64,000 bases of DNA from Gibbula magus (lineage: Eukaryota; Mollusca; Gastropoda; Trochida; Trochidae): NCBI GenBank assembly GCA_936450465.1, contig OW388300.1:23866017-23930016 (forward strand). The letters are read 5' to 3'. Positions 30,900 to 46,829 of the stretch are shown piece after piece. The stretch's first letter is position 1. The number at the start of each line of letters is the position of its first letter. The translations under genes were made by a program, and so were the position numbers. The notes under the pieces were generated by a model. That model was not told where the DNA came from. It ran no database searches and worked only from the letters and a program-made list of their open reading frames with translations.

Positions 30900-32575
30900 C
30901 CATTAGGCATGAGAAAACGATACCAACCTCTCCCCTGTTGTACAAAAATAGACCCATCGATAGGTTGTACAAATATAGACCCATAGGCATGAGAAAACGA
31001 TACCAATCTCTCCCCGGTTGTACAAAAATAGACCCATTGATAGGTTGTACAAATATAGACCCATAGGCATGAGAAAACGATACCAATCTCTACCCGGTTG
31101 TACAAAATAGACCCATCGATAGGTTGTACAGATATAGATCCTTAGGCATGAGAAAACGATACCAATCCCTCCCCGGTTGTACAAAAATAGACCCATCGAT
31201 AGGTTGTACAAATAGACACATAGGCATGAGAAAACGATACCAATCTCTCCCCGGTTGTACAAAAATAGACCAATCGATAGGATGAACAAATATAGACCCA
31301 TAGGCATGAGAAAACGATACCAATCTCTCCCCGGTTGTACAAAAATAGACCCATCGATAGGATGAACAAATATAGACCCATAGGCATGAGAAAACGATAC
31401 CAATCTCTCCCCGGTTGTACAAAAATAGACCCATCGATAGGATGAACAAATATAGACCCATAGGCATGAGAAAACGATACCAATCTCTCCCCGGTTGTAC
31501 AAAAATAGACCCATCGATAGGTTGTACAAATATAGACCCATAGGCATGAGAAAACGATACCAATCTCTACCCGGTTGTACAAAATAGACCCATCGATAGG
31601 TTGTACAGATATAGATCCTTAGGCATGAGGAAACGATACCAATCTCTCCCCGGTTGTACACAAATAGAACCATCCATAGGTTGTACATATATAGACCCAT
31701 AGGCATGAGAAAACGATACCAATCCCTCCCCGGTTGTACAAAAATAGACCCATCGATAGGTTGTACAAATAGACACATAGGCATGAGAAAACGATACCAA
31801 TCTCTCCCCGGTTGTACAAAAAAAGACCCATCGATAGGTTGAACAAATATAGACCCATAGGCATGAGAAAACGATACCAATCTCTCTCCGGTTGTACAAA
31901 TATAGACCCATCGATATTTTGTACAAATATAGACCCATAGGCATGAGAAAACGATACCAATCTCTCCAAGGGTGTACATAAATAGACCCATCGATAGGTT
32001 GTACAGATATAGACCCTTAGGCATGATAAAACGATACCAAATCTCTCCCCGGTTGTACAAAAATAGACCCCTCGATAGGTTGTACAAATATAGACCAATA
32101 GGCATGAGAAAACGATACCAATCTCTCCCCGGTTAGACAAAAATAGACCCATCGATAGGTTGTACAAATATAGACCCATAGGCAGGAGAAAACGATACCA
32201 ATCTCTACCCGGTTGTACATAAATAGACCCATCGATAGGTTGTACAGATATAGACCCATAGGCATGAGAAAACGATACCAATCTCTCCCCGGTTGTACAA
32301 AAATAGACCCATCGATAGGTTGTACAAATATAGACCCATAGGCATGAGAAAACGATACCAATCTCTCCCCGGTTGTACAAAAATAGACCCATCGATAGGT
32401 TGTACAAATATAGACCCATAGGCATGTGGAAACGATACCAATCTCTCCCCGGTTGTACAAAAATAGACCCATCGATAGGTTGTACAAATAGACACATAGG
32501 CATGAGAAAACGATACCAATCTCTCCCCGGTTGTACAAAAATAGAACCATCGATAGGTTGTACATATATAGACCA

Positions 32576-34762
32576 ATAGGCATGAGAAAACGATACCAAT
32601 CTCTCCCCGGTTGGACAAAAATAGACCCATCGATAGGTTGTACAAATATAGACCCATAGGCATGAGAAAACGATACCAATCTCTACCCGGTTGTACGTAA
32701 ATAGACCCATCGATAGGTTGTACAGATATAGACCCTTAGGCATGAGAAAACGATACCAATCTCTCCCCGGTTGTACAAAAATAGACCCATCGATAGGTTG
32801 TACAAATATAGACCCATAGGCATGAGGAAACTATACCAATCTCTCCCCGGTTGTACAAAAATAGACCCATCGATAGGTTGTACATATATAGACCCATAGG
32901 CATGAGGAAACGATACCAATCATTCCCCGGTTGTACAAAAATAGACCGATTGATAGGTTGATACAAATAGACATATAGGCATGAGAAAACGATACCAATC
33001 TCTCCCCGGTTGTACATAAATAGACCCATCGATAGGTTGTACAAATATAAACCCATAGGCATGAGGAAACGATACCAATATCTCCCCGGTTGTACAAAAA
33101 TAGACCCATCGATAGGTTGTACAGATATAGACACATAGGCATGAGAAAACGATACCAATCTCTCCCCGGTTGTACATAAATAGACCCATCGATAGGTTGA
33201 ACAAATATAGACCCATAGGCATGAGAAAACGATACCAATCTCTCCCCGGTTGTACAAAAATAGACCCATCGATAGGTTGTACAAATATAGACACATAGGC
33301 AGGAGAAAACGATACAATTCTCTCCCCGGTTGTACATAAATAGACCCATCGATAGGTTGAACAAATATAGACCCATAGGCATGAGAAAACGATACCAATC
33401 TCTCTCCGGTTGTACAAATATAGACCCATCGATATTTTGTACAAATATAGACCCATAGGCATGATAAAACGATACCAATCTCTCCCCGGTTGTACAAAAA
33501 TAGACCCTTCGATAGGTTGTACAAATATAGACCATTAGGCATGAGAAAACGATACCAATCTCTCCCCGGTTGTACAACAATAGACCCATCGATAGGTTGT
33601 ACAAATATAGACCCATAGGCATGAGAAAACGATACCAATCTCTCCCCGGTTGTACAAAAATAGACCAATCGATAGGATGAACAAATATAGACCCATAGGC
33701 ATGAGAAAACGATACCAATCTCTCCCCGGTTGGACAAAAATAGACCCATCGATAGGTTGTACAAATATAGACCCATAGGCATGAGAAAACGATACCAATC
33801 TCTACCCGGTTGTACGTAAATAGACCCATCGATAGGTTGTACAGATATAGACCCTTAGGCATGAGAAAACGATACCAATCTCTCCCCGGTTGTACAAAAA
33901 TAGACCCATCGATAGGTTGTACAAATATAGACCCATAGGCATGAGGAAACGATACCAATCTCTCCCCGGTTGTACAAAAATAGACCCATCGATAGGTTGT
34001 ACATATATAGACCCATAGGCATGAGGAAACGATACCAATCATTCCCCGGTTGTACAAAAATAGACCGATTGATAGGTTGATACAAATAGACATATAGGCA
34101 TGAGAAAACGATACCAATCTCTCCCCGGTTGTACATAAATAGACCCATCGATAGGTTGTACAAATATAAACCCATAGGCATGAGGAAACGATACCAATAT
34201 CTCCCCGGTTGTACAAAAATAGACCCATCGATAGGTTGTACAGATATAGACACATAGGCATGAGAAAACGATACCAATCTCTCCCCGGTTGTACATAAAT
34301 AGACCCATCGATAGGTTGAACAAATATAGACCCATAGGCATGAGAAAACGATACCAATCTCTCCCCGGTTGTACAAAAATAGACCCATCGATAGGTTGTA
34401 CAAATATAGACACATAGGCAGGAGAAAACGATACAATTCTCTCCCCGGTTGTACATAAATAGACCCATCGATAGGTTGAACAAATATAGACCCATAGGCA
34501 TGAGAAAACGATACCAATCTCTCTCCGGTTGTACAAATATAGACCCATCGATATTTTGTACAAATATAGACCCATAGGCATGATAAAACGATACCAATCT
34601 CTCCCCGGTTGTACAAAAATAGACCCTTCGATAGGTTGTACAAATATAGACCATTAGGCATGAGAAAACGATACCAATCTCTCCCCGGTTGTACAACAAT
34701 AGACCCATCGATAGGTTGTACAAATATAGACCCATAGGCATGAGAAAACGATACCAATCTCT
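32576..34762. repeat. Higher-order duplication, offset 1119 bp (14 units minus 1 base)
   Basis: Copy A about 32576-33643 and copy B about 33695-34762 match almost base for base. They share the unique TTGTACGTAAA unit (32691 and 33810) and the GGTTGATACAAATAGACAT unit. One visible difference is T at 32832 against G at 33951. Confidence 0.9.
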
Positions 34763-37700
34763 ACCCGGTTGTACATAAATAGACCCATCGATAGGTTGTA
34801 CATATATAGACCCATAGGCATGAGGAAACGATACCAATCTCTCTACGGTTGTACAAATATAGACCCATCGATAGGTTGTACAAATATAGACCCATAGGCA
34901 TGAGAAAACGATACCAATATCTCCCCGGTTGTACAAAAATAGACCCATCGATAGGTTGTACAAATATAGACACATAGGCAGGAGAAAACGATACCAATCT
35001 CTCCCCGGTTGTACAAATATAGACCCATCGATATTTTGTACAAATATAGACCCATAGGCATGATAAAACGATACCAATCTCTCCCCGGTTGTACAAAAAT
35101 AGACCCCTCGATAGGTTGTACAAATATAGACCATTAGGCATGAGAAAACGATACCAATCTCTCCCCGGTTGTACAACAATAGACCCATCGATAGGTTGTA
35201 CAAATATAGACCCATAGGCATGAGAAAACGATACCAATCTCTCCCCGGTTGGACAAAAATAGGCCCATCGATAGGTTGTACAAATATAGACCCATAGGCA
35301 TGAGAAAACGATACCAATCTCTACCCGGTTGTACATAAATAGACCCATCGATAGGTTGTACATATATAGACCCATAGGCATGAGGAAACGATACCAATCT
35401 CTCTACGGTTGTACAAATATAGACCCATCGATAGGTTGTACAAATATAGACCCATAGGCATGAGAAAACGATACCAATCTCTCCCCGGTTGTACAAAAAT
35501 AGACCCATCGACAGGTTGTACAAATATAGACACATAGGCAGGAGAAAACGATACCAATCTCTCCCCGGTTGTACATAAATAGACCCATCGATAGGTTGAA
35601 CAAATATAGACCCATAGGCATGAGAAAACGATACCAATCTCTCTCCGGTTGTACAAATATAGACCCATCGATATTTTGTACAAATATAGACCCATAGGCA
35701 TGATAAAACGATACCAATCTCTCCCCGGTTGTACAAAAATAGACCCATCGATAGGTTGTACAAATATAGACACATAGGCAGGAGAAAACGATACCAATCT
35801 CTCCCCGGTTGTACATAAATTGACCCATCGATAGGTTGAACAAATATAGACCCATAGGCATGAGAAAACGATACCAATCTCTCTCCGGTTGTACAAATAT
35901 AGACCCATCGATATTTTGTACAAATATAGACCCATAGGCATGATAAAACGATACCAATCTCTCCCCGGTTGTACAAAAATAGACCCCTCGATAGGTTGTA
36001 CAAATATAGACCATTAGGCATGAGAAAACGATACCAATCTCTCCCCGGTTGTACAACAATAGACCCATCGATAGGTTGTACAAATATAGACCCATAGGCA
36101 TGAGAAAACGATACCAATCTCTACCCGGTTGTACATAACTAGACCCATCGATAGGTTGTACATATATAGACCCATAGGCATGAGGAAACGATACCAATCT
36201 CTCTACGGTTGTACAAATATAGACCCATCGATAGGTTGTACAAATATAGACTGATAGGCATGAGAAAACGATACCAATCTCTCCCCGGTTGTACATAAAT
36301 AGACCCATCGATAGGTTGTACAAATATAGACCCTTAGGCATGAGAAAACGATACCAATCTCTCCCCGGTTGTACAAAAATAGACCCATCGATAGGTTGTA
36401 CATATACAGACCCATAGGCATGAGAAAACGATACCAATCTCTCCCCGGTTGTGCAAAAATAGACCCATCGATAGGTTGTACAAATATAGACCCATAGGCA
36501 TGAGGAAACGATACCAATCTCTCCCCGGTTGTACAAAAATAGACCCATCGATAGGTTGTACAAATATAGACACATAGGCAGGAAAAAACGATATCAATCT
36601 CTCCACGGTTGTACATAAATAGACCCATCGATAGGTTGTACAAATATAGACCCTTAGGCATGAGAAAACGATACCAATCTCTCCCCGGTTGAACAAAAAT
36701 AGACCAATCGATAGGTTGTACAAATATCGACCCATAAGCATGAGAAAACGATACCAATCTCTCCCCGGTTGTACAAAAATAGACCCATCGATAGGTTGTA
36801 CATATATAGACCCATAGGCATGAGAAAACGATACCAATCTATCCCCGGTTGTACAAAAATAGACCCATCGATATTTTGTACAAATAGACACATAGGCATG
36901 AGAAAACGATACCAATCTCTCCCCGGTTGTACATAAATAGACCCATCGATAGGTTGTACAAATATAGACCCATAGGCATGAGAAAACGATACCAATCTCT
37001 CTACGGTTGTACAAATATAGACCCATCGATAGGTTGTACAGATATAGACCCTTAGGCATGAGAAAACGATACCAATCTCTCCCCGGTTGTACAAAAATAG
37101 ACCCCTCGATAGGTTGTACAAATATAGACCCTTAGGCATGAGAAAACGATACCAATCTCTCCCCGGTTGTACATAAATAGACCCATCGATAGGTTGTACA
37201 AATAGACACATAGGCATGAGGAAACGATACCAATCTCTCTACGGTTGTACAAATATAGACCCATCGATAGGTTGTACAAATATAGACCCATAGGCATGAG
37301 AAAACGATACCAATCTCTCCCCGGTTGTACAAAAATAGACCCATCGATAGGTTGTACAAATATCGACCCATAAGCATGAGAAAACGATACCAATCTCTCC
37401 CCGGTTGTACATAAATAGACCCATCGATAGGTTGTACAAATAGACACATAGGCATGAGGAAACGATACCAATCTCTCTACGGTTGTACAAATATAGACCC
37501 ATCGATAGGTTGTACAAATATAGACCCATAGGCATGAGAAAACGATACCAATCTCTCCCCGGTTGTACAAAAATAGACCCATCGATAGGTTGTACAAATA
37601 TAGACACATAGGCAGGAGAAAACGATACCAATCTCTCCCCGGTTGTACATAAATAGACCCATCGATAGGTTGAACAAATATAGACCCATAGGCATGAGAA

Positions 37701-40700
37701 AACGATACCAATCTCTCTCCGGTTGTACAAATATAGACCCATCGATATTTTGTACAAATATAGACCCATAGGCATGATAAAACGATACCAATCTCTCCCC
37801 GTTTGTACAAAAATAGACCCATCGATAGGTTGTACAGATATAGACACATAGGCAGGAGAAAACGATACCAATCTCTCCCCGGTTGTACATAAATACACCC
37901 ATCGATAGGTTGAACAAATATAGACCCATAGGCATGAGAAAACGATACCAATCTCTCTCCGGTTGTGCAAGAATAGACCCATCGATAGGTTGTGCAAATA
38001 TAGACCCATAGGCATGAGGAAACGATACCAATCTCTCTACGGTTGTACAAATATAGACCCATCGATAGGTTGTACAAATATAGACCCTTAGGCATGAGAA
38101 AACGATACCAATCTCTCCCCGGTTGTACAAAAATAGACCCATCGATATTTTGTACAAATATAGACCCATAGGCATGAGAAAACGATACCAATCTCTCCCC
38201 GGTTGTACAAAAATAGAACCATCGATAGGTTCTACATATATAGACCCATAGGCATGAGAAAACGATACCAATCTCTCCCCGGTTGTACATAAATAGACCC
38301 ATCGATAGGTTGTACAAATATAGACCCTTAGGCATGAGAAAACGATACCTATCTCTCCCCGGTTGTACAAAAATAGACCAATCGATAGGTTGTACAAATA
38401 TCGACCCATAAGCATGAGAAAACGATACCAATCTCTCCCCGGTTCTACAAAAATAGACCCATCGATAGGTTGTACATATACAGACCCATAGGCATGAGAA
38501 AACGATACCAATCTCTCCCCGGTTGTGCAAAAATAGACCCATCGATAGGTTGTACAAATATAGACCCATAGGCATGAGGAAACGATACCAATCTCTCCCC
38601 GGTTGTACAAAAATAGACCAATCGATAGGTTGTACAAATATCGACCCATAAGCATGAGAAAACGATACCAATCTCTCCCCGGTTGTACAAAAATAGACCC
38701 ATCGATAGGTTGTACATATATAGACCCTTAGGCATGAGAAAACGATACCAATCTCTCTCCGGTTGTACAAAAATAGACCAATCGATAGGTTGTACAAATA
38801 TCGACCCATAAGCATGAGAAAACGATACCAATCTCTCCCCGGTTGTACAAAAATAGACCCATCGATAGGTTGTACATATATAGACCCATAGGCATGAGAA
38901 AACGATACCAATCTATCCCCGGTTGTACAAAAATAGACCCATCGATATTTTGTACAAATAGACACATAGGCATGAGAAAACGATACCAATCTCTCCCCGG
39001 TTGTACATAAATAGACCCATCGATAGGTTGTACAAATATAGACACATAGGCAGGAAAAAACGATACCAATCTCTCCACGGTTGTACATAAATAGACCCAT
39101 CGATAGGTTGTACAAATATAGACCCTTAGGCATGAGAAAACGATACCAATCTCTCCCCGGTTGTACAAAAATAGACCAATCGATAGGTTGTACAAATATC
39201 GACCCATAAGCATGAGAAAACGATACCAATCTCTGCCCTGTTGTACAAAAATAGACCCATCGATAGGTTGTACATATATAGACCCTTAGGCATGAGAAAA
39301 CGATACCAATCTCTCCCCGGTTGTACAAAAATAGACCAATCGATAGGTTGTACAAATATCGACCCATAAGCATGAGAAAACGATACCAATCTCTCCCCGG
39401 TTGTACAAAAATAGACCCATCGATAGGTTGTACATATATAGACCCATAGGCATGAGAAAACGATACCAATCTATCCCCGGTTGTACAAAAATAGACCCAT
39501 CGATATTTTGTACAAATAGACACATAGGCATGAGAAAACGATACCAATCTCTCCCCGGTTGTACATAAATAGACCCATCGATAGGTTGTACAAATATAGA
39601 CCCATAGGCAGGAGAAAACGATACCAATCTCTCTACGGTTGTACAAATATAGACCCATCGATAGGTTGTACAGATATAGACCCTTAGGCATGAGAAAACG
39701 ATACCAATCTCTCCCCGGTTGTACAAAAATAGACCCCTCGATAGGTTGTACAAATATAGACCCTTAGGCATGAGAAAACGATACCAATCTCTCCCCGGTT
39801 GTACATAAATAGACCCATCGATAGGTTGTACAAATAGACACATAGGCATGAGAAAACGATACCAATCTCTCCCCGGTTGTACATAAATAGACCCATCGAT
39901 AGGTTGTACAAATATAGACCCATAGGCATGAGAAAACGATACCAATCTCTCTACGGTTGTACAAATATAGACCCATCGATAGGTTGTACAGATATAGACC
40001 CTTAGGCATGAGAAAACGATACCAATCTCTCCCCGGTTGTACAAAAATAGACCCCTCGATAGGTTGTACAAATATAGACCCTTAGGCATGAGAAAACGAT
40101 ACCAATCTCTCCCCGGTTGTACATAAATAGACCCATCGATAGGTTGTACAAATAGACACATAGGCATGAGAAAACGATACCAATCTCTCCCCGGTTGTAC
40201 ATAAATAGACCCATCGATAGGTTGTACAAATAGACACATAGGCATGAGGAAACGATACCAATCTCTCTACGGTTGTACAAATATAGACCCATCGATAGGT
40301 TGTACAAATATAGACCCATAGGCATGAGAAAACGATACCAATCTCTCCCCGGTTGTACAAAAATAGACCCATCGATAGGTTGTACAAATATAGACACATA
40401 GGCAGGAGAAAACGATACCAATCTCTCCCCGGTTGTACATAAATAGACCCATCGATAGGTTGAACAAATATAGACCCATAGGCATGAGAAAACGATACCA
40501 ATCTCTCTCCGGTTGGACAAATATAGACCCATCGATATTTTGTACAAATATAGACCCATAGGCATGATAAAACGATACCAATCTCTCCCCGGTTGTACAA
40601 AAATAGACCCATCGATAGGTTGTACAAATATAGACACATAGGCAGGAGAAAACGATACCAATCTCTCCCCGGTTGTACATAAATAGACCCATCGATAAGT

Positions 40701-41038
40701 TGAACAAATATAGACCCATAGGCATGAGAAAACGATACCAATCTCTCTCCGGTTGTACAAATATAGACCCATCGATATTTTGTACAAATATAGACCCATA
40801 GGCATGATAAAACGATACCAATCTCTCCCCGGTTGTACAAAAATAGACCCCTCGATAGGTTGTACAAATATAGACCATTAGGCATGAGAAAACGATACCA
40901 ATCTCTCCCCGGTTGTACAACAATAGACCCATCGATAGGTTGTACAAATATAGACCCATAGGCATGAGAAAACGATACCAATCTCTCCCCGGTTGGACAA
41001 AAATAGACCCATCGATAGGTTGTACAAATATAGACCCA

Positions 41039-44000
41039 TAGGCATGAGAAAACGATACCAATCTCTCCCCGGTTGTACATAAATAGACCCATCGATAGGT
41101 TGTACAAATATAGACCCTTAGGCATGAGAAAACGATACCAATCTCTCCCCGGTTGTACAAAAATAGACCCATCGATATTTTGTACAAATATAGACCCATA
41201 GGCATGAGAAAACGATACCAATCTCTCCCCGGTTGTACAAAAATAGAACCATCGATAGGTTCTACATATATAGACCCATAGGCATGAGAAAACGATACCA
41301 ATCTCTCCCCGGTTGTACATAAATAGACCCATCGATAGGTTGTACAAATATAGACCCTTAGGCATGAGAAAACGATACCAATCTCTCCCCGGTTGTACAA
41401 AAATAGACCAATCGATAGGTTGTACAAATATCGACCCACAAGCATGAGAAAACGATACCAATCTCTCCCCGGTTCTACAAAAATAGACCCATCGATAGGT
41501 TGTACATATACAGACCCATAGGCATGAGAAAACGATACCAATCTCTCCCCGGTTGTGCAAAAATAGACCCATCGATAGGTTGTACAAATATAGACCCATA
41601 GGCATGAGGAAACGATACCAATCTCTCCCCGGTTGTACAAAAATAGACCCATCGATAGGTTGTACAAATATAGACACATAGGCAGGAAAAAACGATACCA
41701 ATCTCTCCACGGTTGTACATAAATAGACCCATCGATAGGTTGTACAAATATAGACCCTTAGGCATGAGAAAACGATACCAATCTCTCCCCGGTTGTACAA
41801 AAATAGACCAATCGATAGGTTGTACAAATATCGACCCATAAGCATGAGAAAACGATACCAATCTCTCACCGGTTGTACAAAAATAGACCCATCGATAGGT
41901 TGTACATATATAGACCCATAAGCATGAGAAAACGATACCAATCTATCCCCGGTTGTACAAAAATAGACCCATCGATAGGTTGTACAAATATAGACCCATA
42001 GGCATGAGAAAACGATACCAATCTCTCCCCGGTTGTACAAATATATACCCATCGATAGGTTGTACATATATAGACCCATAGGCATGATAAAACGATACCA
42101 ATCTCTCCCCGGTTGTACAAAAATAGACCCATCGATAGGTTGTACAAATATAGACACATAGGCAGGAGAAAACGATACCAATCTCTCCCCGGTTGTACAT
42201 AAATTGACCCATCGATAGGTTGAACAAATATAGACCCATAGGCATGAGAAAACGATACCAATCTCTCTCCGGTTGTACAAATATAGACCCATCGATATTT
42301 TGTACAAATATAGACCCATAGGCATGATAAAACGATACCAATCTCTCCCCGGTTGTACAAAAATAGACCCCTCGATAGGTTGTACAAATATAGACCATTA
42401 GGCATGAGAAAACGATACCAATCTCTCCCCGGTTGTACAACAATAGACCCATCGATAGGTTGTACAAATATAGACCCATAGGCATGAGGAAACGATACCA
42501 ATCTCTACCCGGTTGTACATAAATAGACCCATCGATAGGTTGTACATATATAGACCCATAGGCATGAGGAAACGATACCAATCTCTCTACGGTTGTACAA
42601 ATATAGACCCATCGATAGGTTCTACAAATATAGACTGATAGGCATGAGAAAACGATACCAATCTCTCCCCGGTTGTACAAAAATAGACCCATCGATAGGT
42701 TGTACAAATATAGACCCATAGGCATGAGAAAACGATACCAATCTCTCCCCGGTTGTACAAATATATACCCATCGATAGGTTGTACATATATAGACCCATA
42801 GGCATGATAAAACGATACCAATCTTTCCCCGGTTGTACAAAAATAGACCCATCGATAGGTTGTACAAATATAGACACATAGGCAGGAGAAAACGATACCA
42901 ATCTCTCCCCGGTTGTACATAAATTGACCCATCGATAGGTTGAACAAATATAGACCCATAGGCGTGAGAAAACGATACCAATCTCTCTCCGGTTGTACAA
43001 ATATAGACCCATCGATATTTTGTACAAATATAGACCCATAGGCATGATAAAACGATACCAATCTCTCCCCGGTTGTACAAAAATAGACCCCTCGATAGGT
43101 TGTACAAATATAGACCATTAGGCATGAGAAAACGATACCAATCTCTCCCCGGTTGTACAACAATAGACCCATCGATAGGTTGTACAAATATAGACCCATA
43201 GGCATGAGGAAACGATACCAATCTCTACCCGGTTGTACATTAATAGACCCATCGATAGGTTGTACATATATAGACCCATAGGCATGAGGAAACGATACCA
43301 ATCTCTCTACGGTTGTACAAATATAGACCCATCGATAGGTTGTACAAATATAGACTGATAGGCATGAGAAAACGATACCAATCTCTCCCCGGTTGTACAT
43401 AAATAGACCCATCGATAGGTTGTACAAATATAGACCCTTAGGCATGAGAAAACGATACCAATCTCTCCCCGGTTGTACAAAAATAGACCCATCGATATTT
43501 TGTACAAATATAGACCCATAGGCATGAGAAAACGATACCAATCTCTCCCCGGTTGTACAAAAATAGAACCATCGATAGGTTCTACATATATAGACCCATA
43601 GGCATGAGAAAACGATACCAATCTCTCCCCGGTTGTACATAAATAGACCCATCGATAGGTTGTACAAATATAGACCCTTAAGCATGAGAAAACGATACCA
43701 ATCTCTCCCCGGTTGTACGAAAATAGACCAATCGATAGGTTGTACAAATATCGACCCACAAGCATGAGAAAACCATACCAATCTCTCCCCGGTTCTACAA
43801 AAATAGACCCATCGATAGGTTGTACATATACAGACCCATAGGCATGAGAAAACGATACCAATCTCTCCCCGGTTGTGCAACAATAGACCCATCGATAGGT
43901 TGTACAAATATAGACCCATAGGCATGAGGAAACGATACCAATCTCTCCCCGGTTGTACAAAAATAGACCCATCGATAGGTTGTACAAATATAGACACATA

Positions 44001-44407
44001 GGCAGGAAAAAACGATACCAATCTCTCCACGGTTGGAGATAAATAGACCCATCGATAGGTTGTACAAATATAGACCCTTAGGCATGAGAAAACGATACCA
44101 ATCTCTCCCCGGTTGTACAAAAATAGACCAATCGATAGGTTGTACAAATATCGACCCATAAGCATGAGAAAACGATACCAATCTCTCCCCGGTTGTACAA
44201 AAATAGACCCATCGATAGGTTGTACATATATAGACCCATAAGCATGAGAAAACGATACCAATCTATCCCCGGTTGTACAAAAATAGACCCATCGATAGGT
44301 TGTACAAATATAGACCCATAGGCATGAGAAAACGATACCAATCTCTCCCCGGTTGTACAAATATATACCCATCGATAGGTTGTACATATATAGACCCATA
44401 GGCATGA
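41039..44407. repeat. Higher-order duplication, offset 2320 bp (29 units)
   Basis: 41039-42087 and 43359-44407 share rare units in the same order: GGTTCTACATATATAGACC, CGACCCACAAGCATG, GTGCAA and GGCAGGAAAAAACG. There are scattered differences, such as GGTTGGAGAT at 44033 against GGTTGTACAT. Confidence 0.85.
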
Positions 44408-45701
44408 GAAAACGATACCAATCTCTCCCCGGTTGTACATAAATAGACCCATCGATAGGTTGAACAAATATAGACCCATAGGCATGAGAAAACGATACCA
44501 ATCTCTCCCCGGTTGTACAAAAATAGACCCATCGATAGGTTGTACAAATATAGAACCATAGGCATGAGAAAACGATACCAATCTCTCCCCGGTTGTACAA
44601 AAATAGACCCATCGATAGGTTGTACAAATATAGAACCATAGGCATGAGAAAACGATACCAATCTCTCCCCGGTTGTACAAAAATAGACCCATCGATAGGT
44701 TGTACAAATATAGACCCATAGGCATGAGAAAACGATACCAATCTCTCCCCGTTTGTACATAAATAGACCCATCGATAGGTTGAACAAATATAGACCCATA
44801 GGCATGAGAAAACGATACCAATCTCTCCCCGGTTGTACATAAATAGACCCATCGATAGGTTGTACAGATATAGACCCTTAGGCATGAGAAAACGATACCA
44901 ATCTCTCCCCGGTTGTACAAAAATAGACCCATCGATAGGTTGTACAAATATAGACCCATAGGCATGAGAAAACGATACCAATCTCTCCCCGGTTGTACAA
45001 ATATATACCCATCGATAGGTTGTACATATATAGACCCATAGGCATGAGAAAACGATACCAATCTCTCCCCGGTTGTACATAAATAGACCCATCGATAGGT
45101 TGAACAAATATAGACCCATAGGCATGAGAAAACGATACCAATCTCTCCCCGGTTGTACATAAATAGACCCATCGATAGGTTGTACAAATATAGACACATA
45201 GGCATGAGAAAACGATACCAATCTCTCCCCGGTTGGACAAAAATAGACCCATCGACAGGTTGTACAAATATAGACCCAAAGGCATGAGAATACGATACCA
45301 ATCTCTCTCCGGTTGTACAAATATAGACCCATCGATATGTTGTACAAATATAGACCCATAGGCATGAGAAAACGATACCAATCTCTCCCCGTTTGTACAT
45401 AAATAGACCCATCGATAGGTTGAACAAATATAGACCCATAGGCATGAGAAAACGATACCAATCTCTCCCCGGTTGTACATAAATAGACCCATCGATAGGT
45501 TGTACAGATATAGACCCTTAGGCATGAGAAAACGATACCAATCTCTCCCCGGTTGTACAAAAATAGACCCATCGATAGGTTGTACAAATATAGACCCATA
45601 GGCATGAGAAAACGATACCAATCTCTCCCCGGTTGTACAAATATATACCCATCAATAGGTTGTACATATATAGACCCATAGGCATGAGAAAACGATACCA
45701 A
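41943..45701 (-). other. Longest satellite open frame (1252 codons), not called as a gene
   Basis: The minus-strand satellite consensus has no stop in any frame, so a frame drifts through all three phases of the 80-bp unit and repeats every 240 bp as an 80-residue block. The block contains segments such as GLYLYNLSMGLFLYNRGEIG, SCLWVYICTTYRWVYFCTTG and YGSIFVQPIDGSIFVQPGRD. Similar frames of 800-1040 codons occur at 32831-35317, 37052-39691, 46825-49656, 51580-54369, 52764-55649, 56933-59803 and 58452-61568, overlapping in different phases. There is no splice context, no recognisable domain, and frame-changing indels are tolerated. I regard it as non-coding satellite. Confidence 0.6.
41946..43399. 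repeat. Tandem higher-order unit of 720 bp (9 units)
   Basis: 41946-42679 and 42666-43399 are adjacent near-identical copies, marked by TAGACTGATAGG at 42632 and 43352 and by ACATAAATTGACCC. This nests inside the 2320-bp duplication. Confidence 0.85.
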
Positions 45702-46030
45702 TCTCTCCCCGGTTGTACATAAATAGACCCATCGATAGGTTGAACAAATATAGACCCATAGGCATGAGAAAACGATACCAATCTCTCACCGGTTGTACAT
45801 AAATAGACCCATCGATAGGTTGTACAAATATAGACACATAGGCATGAGAAAACGATACCAATCTCTCCCCGGTTGGACAAAAATAGACCCATCGACAGGT
45901 TGTACAAATATAGACCCATAGGCATGAGAATACGATACCAATCTCTCTCCGGTTGTACAAATATAGACCCATCGATATGTTGTACAAATATAGACCCATA
46001 GGCATGAGAAAACGATACCAATCTCTCCCC
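44700..46030. repeat. Tandem higher-order unit of 640 bp (8 units)
   Basis: 44700-45390 recurs at 45340-46030, marked by CCCGTTTGTACAT, by GAGAATACGATACC and by GATATGTTGTAC. Part of the same neighbourhood (44242-44681) recurs again 2000 bp on, at 46242-46681. Confidence 0.8.
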
Positions 46031-46829
46031 GGTTATACAAAAATAGACCCATCGATAGGTTGTACAATTATAGACCCATAGGCATGAGAAAACGATACCA
46101 ATCTCTCCCCGGTTGTACAAATATATACCCATCGATAGGTTGTACAAATATAGACCCATAGGCATGAGAATACGACACCAATCTCTCCCCGGTTGTACAA
46201 AAATAGACCCATCGATAGGTTGTACATATATAGACCCATAGGCATGAGAAAACGATACCAATCTATCCCCGGTTGTACAAAAATAGACCCATCGATAGGT
46301 TGTACAAATATAGACCCATAGGCATGAGAAAACGATACCAATCTCTCCCCGGTTGTACAAATATATACCCATCGATAGGTTGTACATATATAGACCCATA
46401 GGCATGAGAAAACGATACCAATCTCTCCCCGGTTGTACATAAATAGACCCATCGATAGGTTGAACAAATATAGACCCATAGGCATGAGAAAACGATACCA
46501 ATCTCTCCCCGGTTGTACAAAAATAGACCCATCGATAGGTTGTACAAATATAGAACCATAGGCATGAGAAAACGATACCAATCTCTCCCCGGTTGTACAA
46601 AAATAGACCCATCGATAGGTTGTACAAATATAGAACCATAGGCATGAGAAAACGATACCAATCTCTCCCCGGTTGTACAAAATTAGACCCATCGATAGGT
46701 TGTACAAATAGACACATAGGCATGAGAAAACGATACCAATCTCTCCCCGGTTGTACCTAAATAGACCCATCGACAGGTTGTACAAATATCGAACCATAGG
46801 CATGAGAAAACGATACCAATCTCTCTACG

